Shown piece after piece: positions 21,969 to 30,774 of a stretch of DNA of 64,000 nt; within the stretch, counting starts at the first letter, position 1, and each line of letters begins with the position of its first letter. The notes under the pieces were generated by a model. It did not search any database. It saw only the letters and a program-made list of their open reading frames with translations, and had not been told where the DNA came from. A program made the position numbers and the translations under genes. The DNA is from Streptomyces graminofaciens (lineage in GTDB: Bacteria; Actinomycetota; Actinomycetes; Streptomycetales; Streptomycetaceae), in NCBI RefSeq assembly GCF_030294945.1, contig NZ_AP018448.1:9520501-9584500 (forward strand), in the 5' to 3' direction.

Positions 21969-23107
21969 CAGCGACGCCCCTTCGGCAGCCCCAGCAGACG
22001 CTCGGCGATGATGTCCCGCTGGATCTCGTTCGTGCCCGCGTAGATGGGGCCGGCAAGGGCGAAGACGTAACCCTCCGCCCACGCGGTGTCCGTCGACTCG
22101 CCCTCCTCGCCGAGGAGATCGAGCGCCGTCTCGTGCAGCGCGATGTCGTACTCCGACCAGAAGACCTTGTTCAGGCTGGACTCAGGGCCGACCGACGAGC
22201 CCTCCAGGAAACGCGAGGCCGCCGCATAGGTGAACAGCTGGTACGCGCGGGCACCCATCAGCGCGTCGGCGACCCGGTCGCGCTCGGACACCGGGCCGCC
22301 CCGCGCCTCCCAGAGGCCGAGCAGCCGGTCGGCGGAGGCCAGGAAACGGCCGGGGGAGCGGAGCATCAGGCCGCGTTCGTTGCCCGCCGTCGACATCGCG
22401 ATCCGCCAGCCCTGCCCCGGCTCGCCGATCACGTCCTCGTCCGGCACGAACACCTCGTCCAGGAACAGCTCCGCGAAGGCAGGCTTGCCGTCGAGGCGGC
22501 CTATGGGGCGGACCGTGACACCGGGGGCGCGCAGATCGAACATGACGTACGTCAGCCCCTGATGGGGTCTCGGCGCGTTCGGCTCGCTGCGGAACAGTCC
22601 GAAGGCGCGGTCCGCGAAGGCCGCGCGCGACGACCAGGTCTTCTGGCCGCTCAGCAGCCAGCCGCCGTCCGTACGGACCGCTCCGGACCGGAGCGCGGCG
22701 AGGTCCGAGCCGGCCTCGGGCTCCGACCAGGCCTGGGCCCAGATCACCTCGCCGCGGGCCATGGGCGGCAGCACCCGCGCCCGCTGCTCCCGCGTGCCGT
22801 GGTCGAACAGGGTCGGGGCGAGGAGGCTGACGCCGTTCTGACCGACCCGGCCCGGGGCGCCCGCCGCGTAGTACTCCTCCTCGAACAGCAGCCAGCGCAG
22901 CAGGCCCGCGTCCCGGCCGCCGTACTCCTCCGGCCAGTTCACCACCGACCAGCGGTCCGCGGACAGCTCCGCCTCCCAGGCGCGATGGGCCGCGAAGCCC
23001 TCCTCGGTCTCCAGGGAGGGGAGCGGCTCGGGTGGGACATGGGTGCGCAGCCAGTCCCGGGCCTCGGCGCGGAACGCCTCGTCGGCGGGGGAGTGGGTGA
23101 GGTCCAC
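21968..23107 (-). CDS. Acyl-CoA dehydrogenase, long form (FadE31/FadE30-like subunit)
   Basis: 379 residues from GTG 23107 with a strong GGAGG site. The FAD and substrate loops are WAQAWSEPEAGSDLAALRS and GQKTWSSRA; NERGLML and the C-terminal GTNEIQRDIIAERLLGLP are conserved. It is the first gene of a two-gene minus-strand operon, with the short-form dehydrogenase coupled behind it, and is divergent from ipdF across 48 bases holding an operator. It should form an alpha2-beta2 complex with its neighbour and dehydrogenate an acyl-CoA in HIP (steroid C/D ring) degradation. FadE30 and FadE31 cannot be separated by eye. Confidence 0.8.
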   Translation of the reverse strand: MDLTHSPADEAFRAEARDWLRTHVPPEPLPSLETEEGFAAHRAWEAELSADRWSVVNWPEEYGGRDAGLLRWLLFEEEYYAAGAPGRVGQNGVSLLAPTLFDHGTREQRARVLPPMARGEVIWAQAWSEPEAGSDLAALRSGAVRTDGGWLLSGQKTWSSRAAFADRAFGLFRSEPNAPRPHQGLTYVMFDLRAPGVTVRPIGRLDGKPAFAELFLDEVFVPDEDVIGEPGQGWRIAMSTAGNERGLMLRSPGRFLASADRLLGLWEARGGPVSERDRVADALMGARAYQLFTYAAASRFLEGSSVGPESSLNKVFWSEYDIALHETALDLLGEEGESTDTAWAEGYVFALAGPIYAGTNEIQRDIIAERLLGLPKGRR

Positions 23108-23125
23108 GGTCGTCCTCCCTTCCCT

Positions 23126-23139
23126 AACAAGTGTTTGGT
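23126..23139. promoter_or_regulatory. KstR2-like operator, site 1 (fadE/ipdF divergent promoter)
   Basis: AACAAG-TG-TTTGGT fits the mycobacterial KstR2 consensus AnCAAGnnCTTGnT with one mismatch. It is centred between the divergent dehydrogenase (GTG 23107) and ipdF (ATG 23156) genes. The same core, AAC-N3-TGTTTGGT, recurs at the other divergent promoter (29950-29963). The flanks extend the match to CTAAC-N3-TGTTTGGT at both places. Confidence 0.65.
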
Positions 23140-23155
23140 AGGTTAGCTTGCCGTC

Positions 23156-23944
23156 ATGAAGAACGTCGAGGGTCCGGCGTACGTTCCCGGGCACGGCCTG
23201 CTCCGCGGACGCACCGCCGTCGTCACCGCGGCGGCCGGCGCGGGCATCGGTGGAGCGACCGCGCGGCGCTTCCTGGAGGAGGGCGCCCGCGTCCTCATCA
23301 GCGACGCCCACGCCCGCCGCCTCAAGGAGTACGAGGCCGAGCTGGCCGGGGCGTTCACCCCGGACGCCGTCGCCGCGCTGCCGTGCGACGTCACCGACGA
23401 GGGGCAGGTGCGGGCACTCTTCGACACGGCCGTACGGCTGCACGGCCGCCTCGACATCGTCGTCAACAACGCCGGGCTCGGCGGCACCGCACCCCTCGTC
23501 GACATGACCGACGACCAGTGGACCCACGTCCTGGACGTCACCCTCAACGGCACCTTCCGGTGCACCCGCGCGGCCCTGCGGCTGATGAAGGAGAGCGGCG
23601 GCGGGGTCGTCGTCAACAACGCCTCGGTCGTCGGCTGGCGCGCCCAGCCAGGCCAGGCGCACTACGCCGCCGCGAAGGCGGGCGTGATGGCGCTGACCCG
23701 GTGTGCGGCGGTGGAGGCCGCCGAGTTCGGGGTGCGGGTCAACGCCGTCTCGCCGAGCCTCGCCATGCATCCGCACCTCGTGAAGGTGACGACCGCCGAG
23801 CTGCTGGAGGAGCTGACCGCACGCGAGGCCTTCGGGCGGTACGCCGAGCCCTGGGAGGTGGCCAACGTGATCGTGTTCCTCGCGTCGGACTACTCCTCGT
23901 ACATGACCGGCGAGACCGTGTCGGTCAGCAGCCAGCGGGCCTGA
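23156..23944 (+). CDS. ipdF: Short-chain dehydrogenase, IpdF-like (5-hydroxy-HIP-CoA dehydrogenase)
   Basis: 262-residue Rossmann-fold dehydrogenase, the same length I recall for M. tuberculosis IpdF (Rv3559c). Shared landmarks are HGLLRGRTAVVTAAAGAGIG at the cofactor loop, NNASVVGWRAQPGQAHYAAAKAG with the Tyr-Lys pair, AVEAAEFGVRVNAVSPS, and the ending ASDYSSYMTGETVSVS. IpdF oxidises the 5-hydroxyl of the propionyl-indane CoA ester (5OH-HIP-CoA) early in steroid ring C/D breakdown. It leads the plus-strand operon ipdF-kstR2-fadA6, 13-19 bp apart, and its promoter carries the KstR2-like site. Similarity is judged from memory of the family, so the exact step is inferred. Confidence 0.82.
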   Translation: MKNVEGPAYVPGHGLLRGRTAVVTAAAGAGIGGATARRFLEEGARVLISDAHARRLKEYEAELAGAFTPDAVAALPCDVTDEGQVRALFDTAVRLHGRLDIVVNNAGLGGTAPLVDMTDDQWTHVLDVTLNGTFRCTRAALRLMKESGGGVVVNNASVVGWRAQPGQAHYAAAKAGVMALTRCAAVEAAEFGVRVNAVSPSLAMHPHLVKVTTAELLEELTAREAFGRYAEPWEVANVIVFLASDYSSYMTGETVSVSSQRA

Positions 23945-23959
23945 GGCGGGGGCGAGAAT

Positions 23960-24652
23960 GTGCGTGTGCCTATCAAGAAGAAGCCCCCGGCGACCGCTGC
24001 CGCGAAGCCCCCGGCGACTACGGCGAAACAGGCCCCGGTGACCGCCCCGAAGAAGCCCGCGCCCGTGGGGGCCGCCCCGGCCCGGCGTCGTGAACTCCTC
24101 GACACCGCCGCCGAGGTCTTCGCCGAGCAGGGCTACAACGCCACCACCGTGCGCAAGATCGCGGACCACGCGGGCATGCTCGCCGGCAGCCTCTACTACC
24201 ACTTCGACTCCAAGGAATCGATGCTGGAGGAGATCCTGCGGACCTTCCTCGACGAGCTCTGGGAGGGCTACGACACCGTCCTCGACGCCCAACTGGGCCC
24301 CCGGGAGACTTTGCGGGCCCTGGTCACCGAGTCGTTCCGGGAGATCGACCGGCACCGCGCCGCCGTCGCGATCTACCAGAAGGAGAGCAAGCAGCTCGTC
24401 GCGCAGGAGCGGTTCGGCTTTCTCGTCGAGTCGCAGCGCAGGTTCGAGAAGGCATGGCTGTCCACGCTGGAGCGCGGGGTCGCCGCCCGGGTCTTCCGGG
24501 CCGACCTCGACATGAGGCTCACCTACCGCTTCGTCCGCGACACCGTGTGGGTCGCCGCCTCCTGGTACCGGCCCGGCGGACAGCACAGCCCGGAGGAGAT
24601 CGCCCGGCAGTACCTGTCGATGGTGCTGGACGGGATCGCCGTACGCGAATAG
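23960..24652 (+). CDS. kstR2: TetR family regulator, KstR2-like
   Basis: 230 residues. After a 42-residue Lys/Ala/Pro-rich tail comes a TetR helix-turn-helix: RRRELLDTAAEVFAEQGY, then ATTVRKIADHAG and LAGSLYYHFDSKESM. The ligand domain keeps KstR2 hallmarks: AIYQKESKQLV, FRADLDMRLTYRFVRDTVWV and WYRPGGQHSPEEIARQYL. KstR2 represses HIP-catabolic genes and is released by HIP-CoA. It lies among its presumed targets, 15 bases after ipdF, so it is probably autoregulated. The start could be GTG 23960 or 23966. The basic tail is unusual and may add non-specific DNA binding. Confidence 0.82.
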   Translation: MRVPIKKKPPATAAAKPPATTAKQAPVTAPKKPAPVGAAPARRRELLDTAAEVFAEQGYNATTVRKIADHAGMLAGSLYYHFDSKESMLEEILRTFLDELWEGYDTVLDAQLGPRETLRALVTESFREIDRHRAAVAIYQKESKQLVAQERFGFLVESQRRFEKAWLSTLERGVAARVFRADLDMRLTYRFVRDTVWVAASWYRPGGQHSPEEIARQYLSMVLDGIAVRE

Positions 24653-24675
24653 CCCTTTGATGCGAGGGAGTTGGC

Positions 24676-25833
<1,158 letters not shown>

Positions 25834-25860
25834 TCAGCGGCTCCGGTCAGCGCCCTCCGG

Positions 25861-26502
25861 TCAGCGGCTCAGCGAGAAGCCCAGCACCACACCCGCGGAC
25901 ACCTCCACCATGCCGGGCGCGAGATCGCCGGACGAGCTGCCGCCCCCGCCGCCGTGCCCCCGGTGCTGGCGGAACTGGTACGACTCCGCGTCCACGTCCT
26001 GGATGTGGATCACCGCGCCGAGCGGCACGCCCGCCGCCTCCGCATAGACCTCGGCCTTGCGGCGGGCGGCCGCCACCGCACTGCGGCGCGCCTCGTCCCG
26101 CAGCGCGGGCTTGTCCCGTACGTCGAACTCCACGCTGTCGATCTGGTGCGCCCCGGCCTCGACGGCGTCCACGATCAGCTGCTGAAGGTCGTCGAGCGCC
26201 TCCGTCTCGATGACGTACGAGGCACGGCAGCGGTAGCCGAGGAACTTGCGGTCACCGCCGTAACCGTCGTGGTCCGAGCTGAGTTTGAGCCGGGAGCCGG
26301 ACACCGACGCGTCGGGTATGCCGTGCCCGCGCAGCACCTCGCGCAGCCGTGCCACCGAGGCGCCCGCCTCCTGGAACGCCTTGTCCGGCAAGGGCTCCAG
26401 CACGTCCACCGTCAGCTTCACCCGTACCAGCTGCGGCTCCACACGCACACTGCCCGCACCAAGAACACTGAGCCCCCAGGGCTCGTTGATCGTCTCCGTC
26501 AT
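25861..26502 (-). CDS. SIMPL (DUF541) domain protein, first copy
   Basis: 213-residue SIMPL/DUF541 protein, named for similarity to a mouse signalling protein; bacterial members are often periplasmic. No signal peptide or membrane segment is visible here. The N-terminal strand SVLGAGSVRVEPQLVRVKLTVDV and the repeat region DEARRSAVAAARRKAEVYAEAAGV are typical. The start ATG 26502 overlaps the ipdC stop (ATGA), so it is coupled to the HIP operon although it has no known role there. A second SIMPL gene lies at 43731. It converges on fadA6 with only 27 bp between. Function unknown. Confidence 0.75.
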   Translation of the reverse strand: MTETINEPWGLSVLGAGSVRVEPQLVRVKLTVDVLEPLPDKAFQEAGASVARLREVLRGHGIPDASVSGSRLKLSSDHDGYGGDRKFLGYRCRASYVIETEALDDLQQLIVDAVEAGAHQIDSVEFDVRDKPALRDEARRSAVAAARRKAEVYAEAAGVPLGAVIHIQDVDAESYQFRQHRGHGGGGGSSSGDLAPGMVEVSAGVVLGFSLSR

Positions 26503-27563
26503 GCGCGCATTGAAGCACCGCCCGCCGACAACGCGCCGACGATTTCCACAGCCTCGGCCATTACCCGCTCCACCAGCTCCGCGCACGACGGCAGGTCGTC
26601 GATCACCCCGGCGACCTGCCCGGAGGCCATGACCCCCAGATCCGTACGGCCGTCCACCATCGCCGACCTGAGCAGCATGGGCGTGTTGGCGGCGAGCAGC
26701 ACCTGGCTCCAGGTGAGGTCCTTGCCGTGCCGCATGGCGAGCCCGTCGCGGACCATACGACCCCAGGTCAGCCCGAACAGCCGGCGGAAGCCCGCCGCCC
26801 GGCGCACGGCGTGCAGCAGCGCGCGTGTGCGGCCGGCCGCCTCCAGGGCGTTCACGAACTCCGTACGCAGCATGCGGTGCGGCAGCCCGTCCACCGCCCG
26901 CGTCACCGTGACGTCCTTGACCGTGGCCGCCAGATACTCGGCCTTCACCGCCTCCGGCACGGTCGAGTCCGAGGTCAGCAGAAACCGCGTACCCATGGCG
27001 ACGCCCGCCGCCCCGTACGCCAGCGCCGCGACCAGGCCCCGCCCGTCGAAGAAGCCGCCCGCCGCCACCACCGGTATGTCGACGGCGTCCACGACCTGCG
27101 GCAGCAGTACGGTCGTCGCCACCTCCCCGGTGTGCCCGCCGCCCTCACCGCCCTGCACGATCACCGCGTCCGCACCCCACCCGGCCACCTTCTCGGCGTG
27201 CCGCCGGGCGCCGACGGACGGGACGACGACCACACCCGCGTCCTTCAGCTCGGCGATCAGCTCCCTGGACGGGGCGAGCGCGAAGGACGCCACACGCACG
27301 CCCTCCTCGACGATGATCCGGACGCGCTCACGGGCATCGGCCGCGTCCGCCCGCAGATTGACCCCGAACGGCGCGTCCGTCCGCGACCTCACCTCCCGTA
27401 CGGCGTCCCGCAGCTGGGCGGGTGTCATGGTCGCGGACGCCAGGATGCCGAGGGCGCCGGCGTTCGCCGTGGCGGAGACCAGGCGGGGCCCCGCGACCCA
27501 GCCCATGCCGGTCTGCACGATCGGATGGCGGACGCCCACGAGCCGGGTGAGGGCGGTGTCCAT
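26499..27563 (-). CDS. ipdC: Nitronate-monooxygenase-fold flavoprotein, IpdC-like
   Basis: 354-residue FMN-dependent TIM-barrel enzyme of the 2-nitropropane dioxygenase family. The match to mycobacterial IpdC (Rv3553) is strong by eye: VQTGMGWVAGPRLVSATANAG, FGVNLRADAAD, VIVQGGEGGGHTG, AAGGFFDGRGLVAALAYGAAG, MRHGKDLTWSQVLLAANTPML and GVIDDLPSCAELVE. IpdC acts on an indane-dione CoA intermediate in HIP degradation; I leave the exact redox step open. It overlaps ipdB by one base (TGATG at 27561-27565) and is overlapped by the SIMPL gene at its 3' end. Confidence 0.87.
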   Translation of the reverse strand: MDTALTRLVGVRHPIVQTGMGWVAGPRLVSATANAGALGILASATMTPAQLRDAVREVRSRTDAPFGVNLRADAADARERVRIIVEEGVRVASFALAPSRELIAELKDAGVVVVPSVGARRHAEKVAGWGADAVIVQGGEGGGHTGEVATTVLLPQVVDAVDIPVVAAGGFFDGRGLVAALAYGAAGVAMGTRFLLTSDSTVPEAVKAEYLAATVKDVTVTRAVDGLPHRMLRTEFVNALEAAGRTRALLHAVRRAAGFRRLFGLTWGRMVRDGLAMRHGKDLTWSQVLLAANTPMLLRSAMVDGRTDLGVMASGQVAGVIDDLPSCAELVERVMAEAVEIVGALSAGGASMRA

Positions 27564-28348
27564 CAGCCCTGGACCTCCCGGCCCCGGGCGCCCGCCGGAT
27601 CGATCACCTCACGGATCAGCCGCAGCTCCTCGGCCGTCGGCTCTCGCGTGTACGGCACCTCGTCCGGGACGGCGAGATCGAAACCGGTCGCCTCCTCGAC
27701 CTGGCCGACCGTGACGCCCGGGTGCAGGGAGGCCAGCCGCATCGTGCGGTCGGGGCCGGCGAAGTCGAACACCCCGAGGTCGGACACCACACAGGGGATG
27801 CGGTGGAAGCGGGCGGTCCCGGGATGCTCGGCGGCACGGTCGTAGCCCACCCCGCACACCATGTCGACCTTCTCGACGAACACCCGCCGGGAGTGCCTCG
27901 GTACCCAGTAACTGGTCGGATTGTTCAGAGTGTTGACCGGCGCGCCCCGCACCCCGAGCAGTTGCCGCTTCGGCTGCGCCCAGTCGCCGATGCACGAGAT
28001 GTTCTGGTTGCCGTACCGGTCGATCTGGCTCGCGCCCATCATCACGTGCCGCCGCCCGCTTGTGACCAGGGTGAGATGCTGTCGGTACGGCAGCCAGCCC
28101 TCAGGTGTCCCGTCGAGGCCGACGAGCAGCGCCTCGCCGTCGGTGAGCAGCAGATCCGGGGCGAAGGTCCGCTTGGCGAGCCGCGCGCCCAGCGACGGGA
28201 TCAGACCCATGGGGCTCGCCAGGATCTCCCCGCCGTCCCGCCACGCCTCGGCACAGGCCACCACGCAGTACTCGGCGCGCGTGACGCCACTCACGCCACT
28301 CACGCCAGTCACGCCACTCACGCCACTCACGGCATTCACGCCACTCAC
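27563..28348 (-). CDS. ipdB: CoA-transferase-fold ring hydrolase, beta subunit (IpdB-like)
   Basis: 261 residues. IpdA and IpdB form a heteromeric protein of the class I CoA-transferase fold that hydrolytically opens steroid ring C in mycobacteria. Conserved segments are CVVACAEAWRDGGEILASPMG, LLTDGEALLV, GRRHVMMGASQIDRYGNQNIS, NNPTSYWVP, VSDLGVFDFAGPDRTMRLASLHPGV and LRLIREVIDP. The start is GTG 28348, overlapping the ipdA stop (GTGA). The first 21 residues are coded by seven 9-bp repeats, each beginning with GTG, and have no counterpart in the mycobacterial protein; translation could start at any of them. Confidence 0.85.
   Translation of the reverse strand: MSGVNAVSGVSGVTGVSGVSGVTRAEYCVVACAEAWRDGGEILASPMGLIPSLGARLAKRTFAPDLLLTDGEALLVGLDGTPEGWLPYRQHLTLVTSGRRHVMMGASQIDRYGNQNISCIGDWAQPKRQLLGVRGAPVNTLNNPTSYWVPRHSRRVFVEKVDMVCGVGYDRAAEHPGTARFHRIPCVVSDLGVFDFAGPDRTMRLASLHPGVTVGQVEEATGFDLAVPDEVPYTREPTAEELRLIREVIDPAGARGREVQG
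28286..28348 (-). repeat. Seven-copy 9-bp tandem repeat at the ipdB start
   Basis: Units of GTGAGTGGC on the coding strand, seven in a row: five exact, one GTGAATGCC and one GTGACTGGC. Each is in frame with ipdB and begins with a potential start codon, coding SGV/SGV-like steps. The most upstream GTG overlaps the ipdA stop codon. Confidence 0.9.
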
Positions 28349-29181
28349 GCGCCCTCCCTGACCGCCGACCGGTACGCCTGCTCGTCCCCGCCGAGATACC
28401 GCGCCGCGAACTCCGGCCACGGGGTCGTCGCGTACACCTTCTGGAAGGCCTCGTCCCGGTCGTAGTCGGGCGCGCAGGAGGTGAAGTGCGCCCCGTTCGG
28501 GGCCTCGACGACACCCGTCACCACATGCCGCTTGATCAGCAGCGACTGCGGTGGTGCCTCCTTCGTCAGCTCGGCCGTGTCGACGACCCGTTCGCACGAG
28601 ACGTACGCCGTGTCCGCCGCCTCGCAGAACAGGTCGTCGAAGTACGGGTCCGGGCCCAGATACTGGCCGTTGCCCAGCCGGTCGGCGCGGTTGACGTGCA
28701 CGAACGCCGCGTCCAGGCGCAGTGCGGGCATGGCGACGAAGGTCTCCCCGTCCTCGTACGGCGAAGTGACCGTCCGCAGGCCGGGGTTGACGCGCATGAC
28801 GTCAGAGCCGATGCCGGCGCGCACCGGCAGGAACGGCAGGCGGTTCGCCGCCGCGTGCAGCCCCCACATGAACATCGCCTCGTCGACCTCCGTCAGCTCG
28901 AAGGCCCCGGCCTCGCGGGCCGCGCGGTAGTGCGGTTCGAGGGGGATCGAGTCGAGGGTGGCGAACGCGGCGACCAGCTTCCGTATGCGTCCGGCGGCGG
29001 CGAGCATGCCGACGTCCGGACCGCCGTACGAGACGACCGTGAGATCGGTGATCTCGGACCGGAGCAGTGCTCTCACCAGCGCCATCGGTTTGCGGCGCGA
29101 GCCCCAGCCGCCGATGCCGAGGGTCATGCCGCTCTCCAGCCGCCCGACGGCCTCCTCGGCCGTCATCGTCTTGTCACTCAC
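28345..29181 (-). CDS. ipdA: CoA-transferase-fold ring hydrolase, alpha subunit (IpdA-like)
   Basis: 278 residues of the class I CoA-transferase alpha fold. TLGIGGWGSRRKPMALVRAL is the N-terminal glycine-rich loop; LTVVSYGGPDVGMLAAAGRIRKLV and FVHVNRADRLGNGQYLGPDPYFDDLF are as in mycobacterial IpdA. With IpdB it should hydrolyse the cyclic beta-diketone CoA thioester formed after ring D opening. GTG 29181 directly abuts the echA20 stop codon (TAG-GTG), and the stop overlaps ipdB. Order echA20-ipdA-ipdB-ipdC is the same as in the mycobacterial KstR2 regulon. Confidence 0.86.
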   Translation of the reverse strand: MSDKTMTAEEAVGRLESGMTLGIGGWGSRRKPMALVRALLRSEITDLTVVSYGGPDVGMLAAAGRIRKLVAAFATLDSIPLEPHYRAAREAGAFELTEVDEAMFMWGLHAAANRLPFLPVRAGIGSDVMRVNPGLRTVTSPYEDGETFVAMPALRLDAAFVHVNRADRLGNGQYLGPDPYFDDLFCEAADTAYVSCERVVDTAELTKEAPPQSLLIKRHVVTGVVEAPNGAHFTSCAPDYDRDEAFQKVYATTPWPEFAARYLGGDEQAYRSAVREGA

Positions 29182-29925
29182 CTACGCCCCCTTCTCCCCG
29201 AAGGTGTCCCGGACCCGGTCGGCCAACCCGCTGAGGTTGGCCTCGAAGGTGAAGCCCTGTTCGAAGCGGTAGCTGCGGCGCACGTCGACGGGGTCGATGC
29301 CGTTGATCGCGGCCTTGGCCAGCCGGAGCAACTGCCCGTCCTTGGCGGCGATCTCCCGCGCCAGCTCCACGGCGGCGGCCCGCAGCCCGGCACGCGGTAC
29401 GACCCGCCACACCGAGCCGTGCGCGTGCAGCTCGGCCGCCGTCGCCGTACGCGAGGTGTAGTACAGCGCGCGCATCAGATGCTGGGGCACGAGCCGGGCC
29501 AGATGCGTGGCCGCGCCGAGAGCACCCCGGTCCAGCTCGGGCAGCCCGAACGTGGCGTCGTCGCTCGCCACGATCGCGTCCGCGTTGCCCACCAGGCCGA
29601 TCCCGCCGCCCAGACAGAAACCGTGCACCGCCGCCACCACCGGCACCTCGCACTCGTACACGGCGGCGAACGCCTCCGCACAGCCGTGGTTGGCGCCGAT
29701 CAGCGCGCGCTGCCCCGCCGCCTGGATCTCCTTGATGTCCACGCCCGCGTTGAACCCGCGCCCGTCCGCCGCCAGCACCACACACCGCACCGACGGATCA
29801 CGCCCCGCCCCGCGCACGGCGTCGGCCAGCTCGAACCAGCCGCGCACCGGCAGCGCGTTCACCGGCGGGAAGTCGACCGTGACAACGGAAATCCCCTTTT
29901 CGGGGGACGAGGTGGAGACACCCAT
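29182..29925 (-). CDS. echA20: Enoyl-CoA hydratase/isomerase family ring hydrolase, EchA20-like
   Basis: 247-residue crotonase-fold protein. FNAGVDIKEI and VHGFCLGGGIGLVGNADAIVAS form the CoA-binding and oxyanion regions; GLPELDRGALGAATHLARLVPQHLMR and YRFEQGFTFEANL resemble M. tuberculosis EchA20, which opens steroid ring D by hydrolysis rather than hydrating a double bond. It starts at ATG 29925 and is first of the minus-strand operon echA20-ipdA-ipdB-ipdC-SIMPL. Sixty-six bases separate it from the divergent dehydrogenase, with the second KstR2-like site between. Confidence 0.86.
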   Translation of the reverse strand: MGVSTSSPEKGISVVTVDFPPVNALPVRGWFELADAVRGAGRDPSVRCVVLAADGRGFNAGVDIKEIQAAGQRALIGANHGCAEAFAAVYECEVPVVAAVHGFCLGGGIGLVGNADAIVASDDATFGLPELDRGALGAATHLARLVPQHLMRALYYTSRTATAAELHAHGSVWRVVPRAGLRAAAVELAREIAAKDGQLLRLAKAAINGIDPVDVRRSYRFEQGFTFEANLSGLADRVRDTFGEKGA

Positions 29926-29949
29926 GGGCGCATCAGCTACCTTCCACCT

Positions 29950-29963
29950 AACGTTTGTTTGGT
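29950..29963. promoter_or_regulatory. KstR2-like operator, site 2 (echA20/SDR divergent promoter)
   Basis: AACGTT-TG-TTTGGT shares with site 1 the core AAC-N3-TGTTTGGT and the flank CTAAC. The left half-site is weaker against the mycobacterial consensus. It lies between the starts of echA20 (29925) and the first short-chain dehydrogenase (29992). Confidence 0.6.
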
Positions 29964-29991
29964 GACTCTTACTGGGGGAAGGTAGCAGCGG

Positions 29992-30774
29992 ATGGAGCTC
30001 GACGGGAAGCTCGCCGTCGTCACCGGCGGCACGCGCGGCGTCGGCGCCGGCATCGCCCGCGCCTTCGTGGACGCGGGCGCCGAGGTCGTCATCTGCGCCC
30101 GCACACCGCCCGAAGCACCGCTCAAGGGCGCCGAGTTCGCGTCGCTGGACGTACGGGACCCCGATGCCGTGGAAGGTTTCTTCGACGCCCTGCCCCGCCT
30201 GGACATCCTGGTCAACAACGTGGGCGGCACCCCGTACCGGACGCTCGCCGAGGGCGACGCCCGCCGCCACGCCCGAGTCCTCGAACTGAACCTGACGGCC
30301 CCCCTGACCGTCTCCCTCGCCGCGTACGCGCACCTGCGGCGCGCCCGGGGCGCGATCGTCATGGTCGGCAGCGTGAGCGGCAGCCGCCCCTCGCCCGGCT
30401 CGGCGGCGTACGGCGCGGCCAAGGCGGGCCTGGAGCACCTGGCCCGCTCGATGGCGGTGGAATGGGCCCCGGAGATCCGCGTCAACACCGTCGTCCCCGG
30501 CATGGTCCGCACCGAGCGCGCCCACCTCCACTACGGCGACGAGGACGGCATCGAGGCCGTCGCCCGCACGGTCCCGCTGGGCCGCCTCGCCCGCCCGGCC
30601 GACATCGGCGCGGCGGCCGTCTTCCTCGCCTCCGACGCGGCGGCGTACATCACCGGGGCCGCACTCCTCGTCCACGGCGGCGGTGAGCGCCCCGCCTTCC
30701 TCGACGCGGCGACAGTCAACAACGGCAGCGGAAGCAGCGGAAGCAGCGGAACAGGCGAAGGAGGCATGGCATGA
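29992..30774 (+). CDS. Short-chain dehydrogenase of the HIP cluster (Rv3549c-like)
   Basis: 260-residue SDR: cofactor loop TGGTRGVGAG, NNVGG after the fourth strand, active site SVSGSRP with AYGAAKAG, and VNTVVPGMVRT. In mycobacteria two SDR genes, Rv3549c and Rv3548c, lie next to echA20; the same pair and orientation is kept here. The substrate step is not known to me. The C-terminus ends in a Gly/Ser repeat coded by three copies of GCAGCGGAA (30725-30751). ATG 29992 has a purine-rich AGGTAGCAGCGG stretch upstream. It overlaps the next gene by ATGA at 30771. Confidence 0.82.
   Translation: MELDGKLAVVTGGTRGVGAGIARAFVDAGAEVVICARTPPEAPLKGAEFASLDVRDPDAVEGFFDALPRLDILVNNVGGTPYRTLAEGDARRHARVLELNLTAPLTVSLAAYAHLRRARGAIVMVGSVSGSRPSPGSAAYGAAKAGLEHLARSMAVEWAPEIRVNTVVPGMVRTERAHLHYGDEDGIEAVARTVPLGRLARPADIGAAAVFLASDAAAYITGAALLVHGGGERPAFLDAATVNNGSGSSGSSGTGEGGMA
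30725..30751 (+). repeat. Three-copy 9-bp repeat in the SDR 3' end
   Basis: Three exact copies of GCAGCGGAA, coding Gly/Ser, 20 bases before the gene junction at 30771. Confidence 0.75.
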
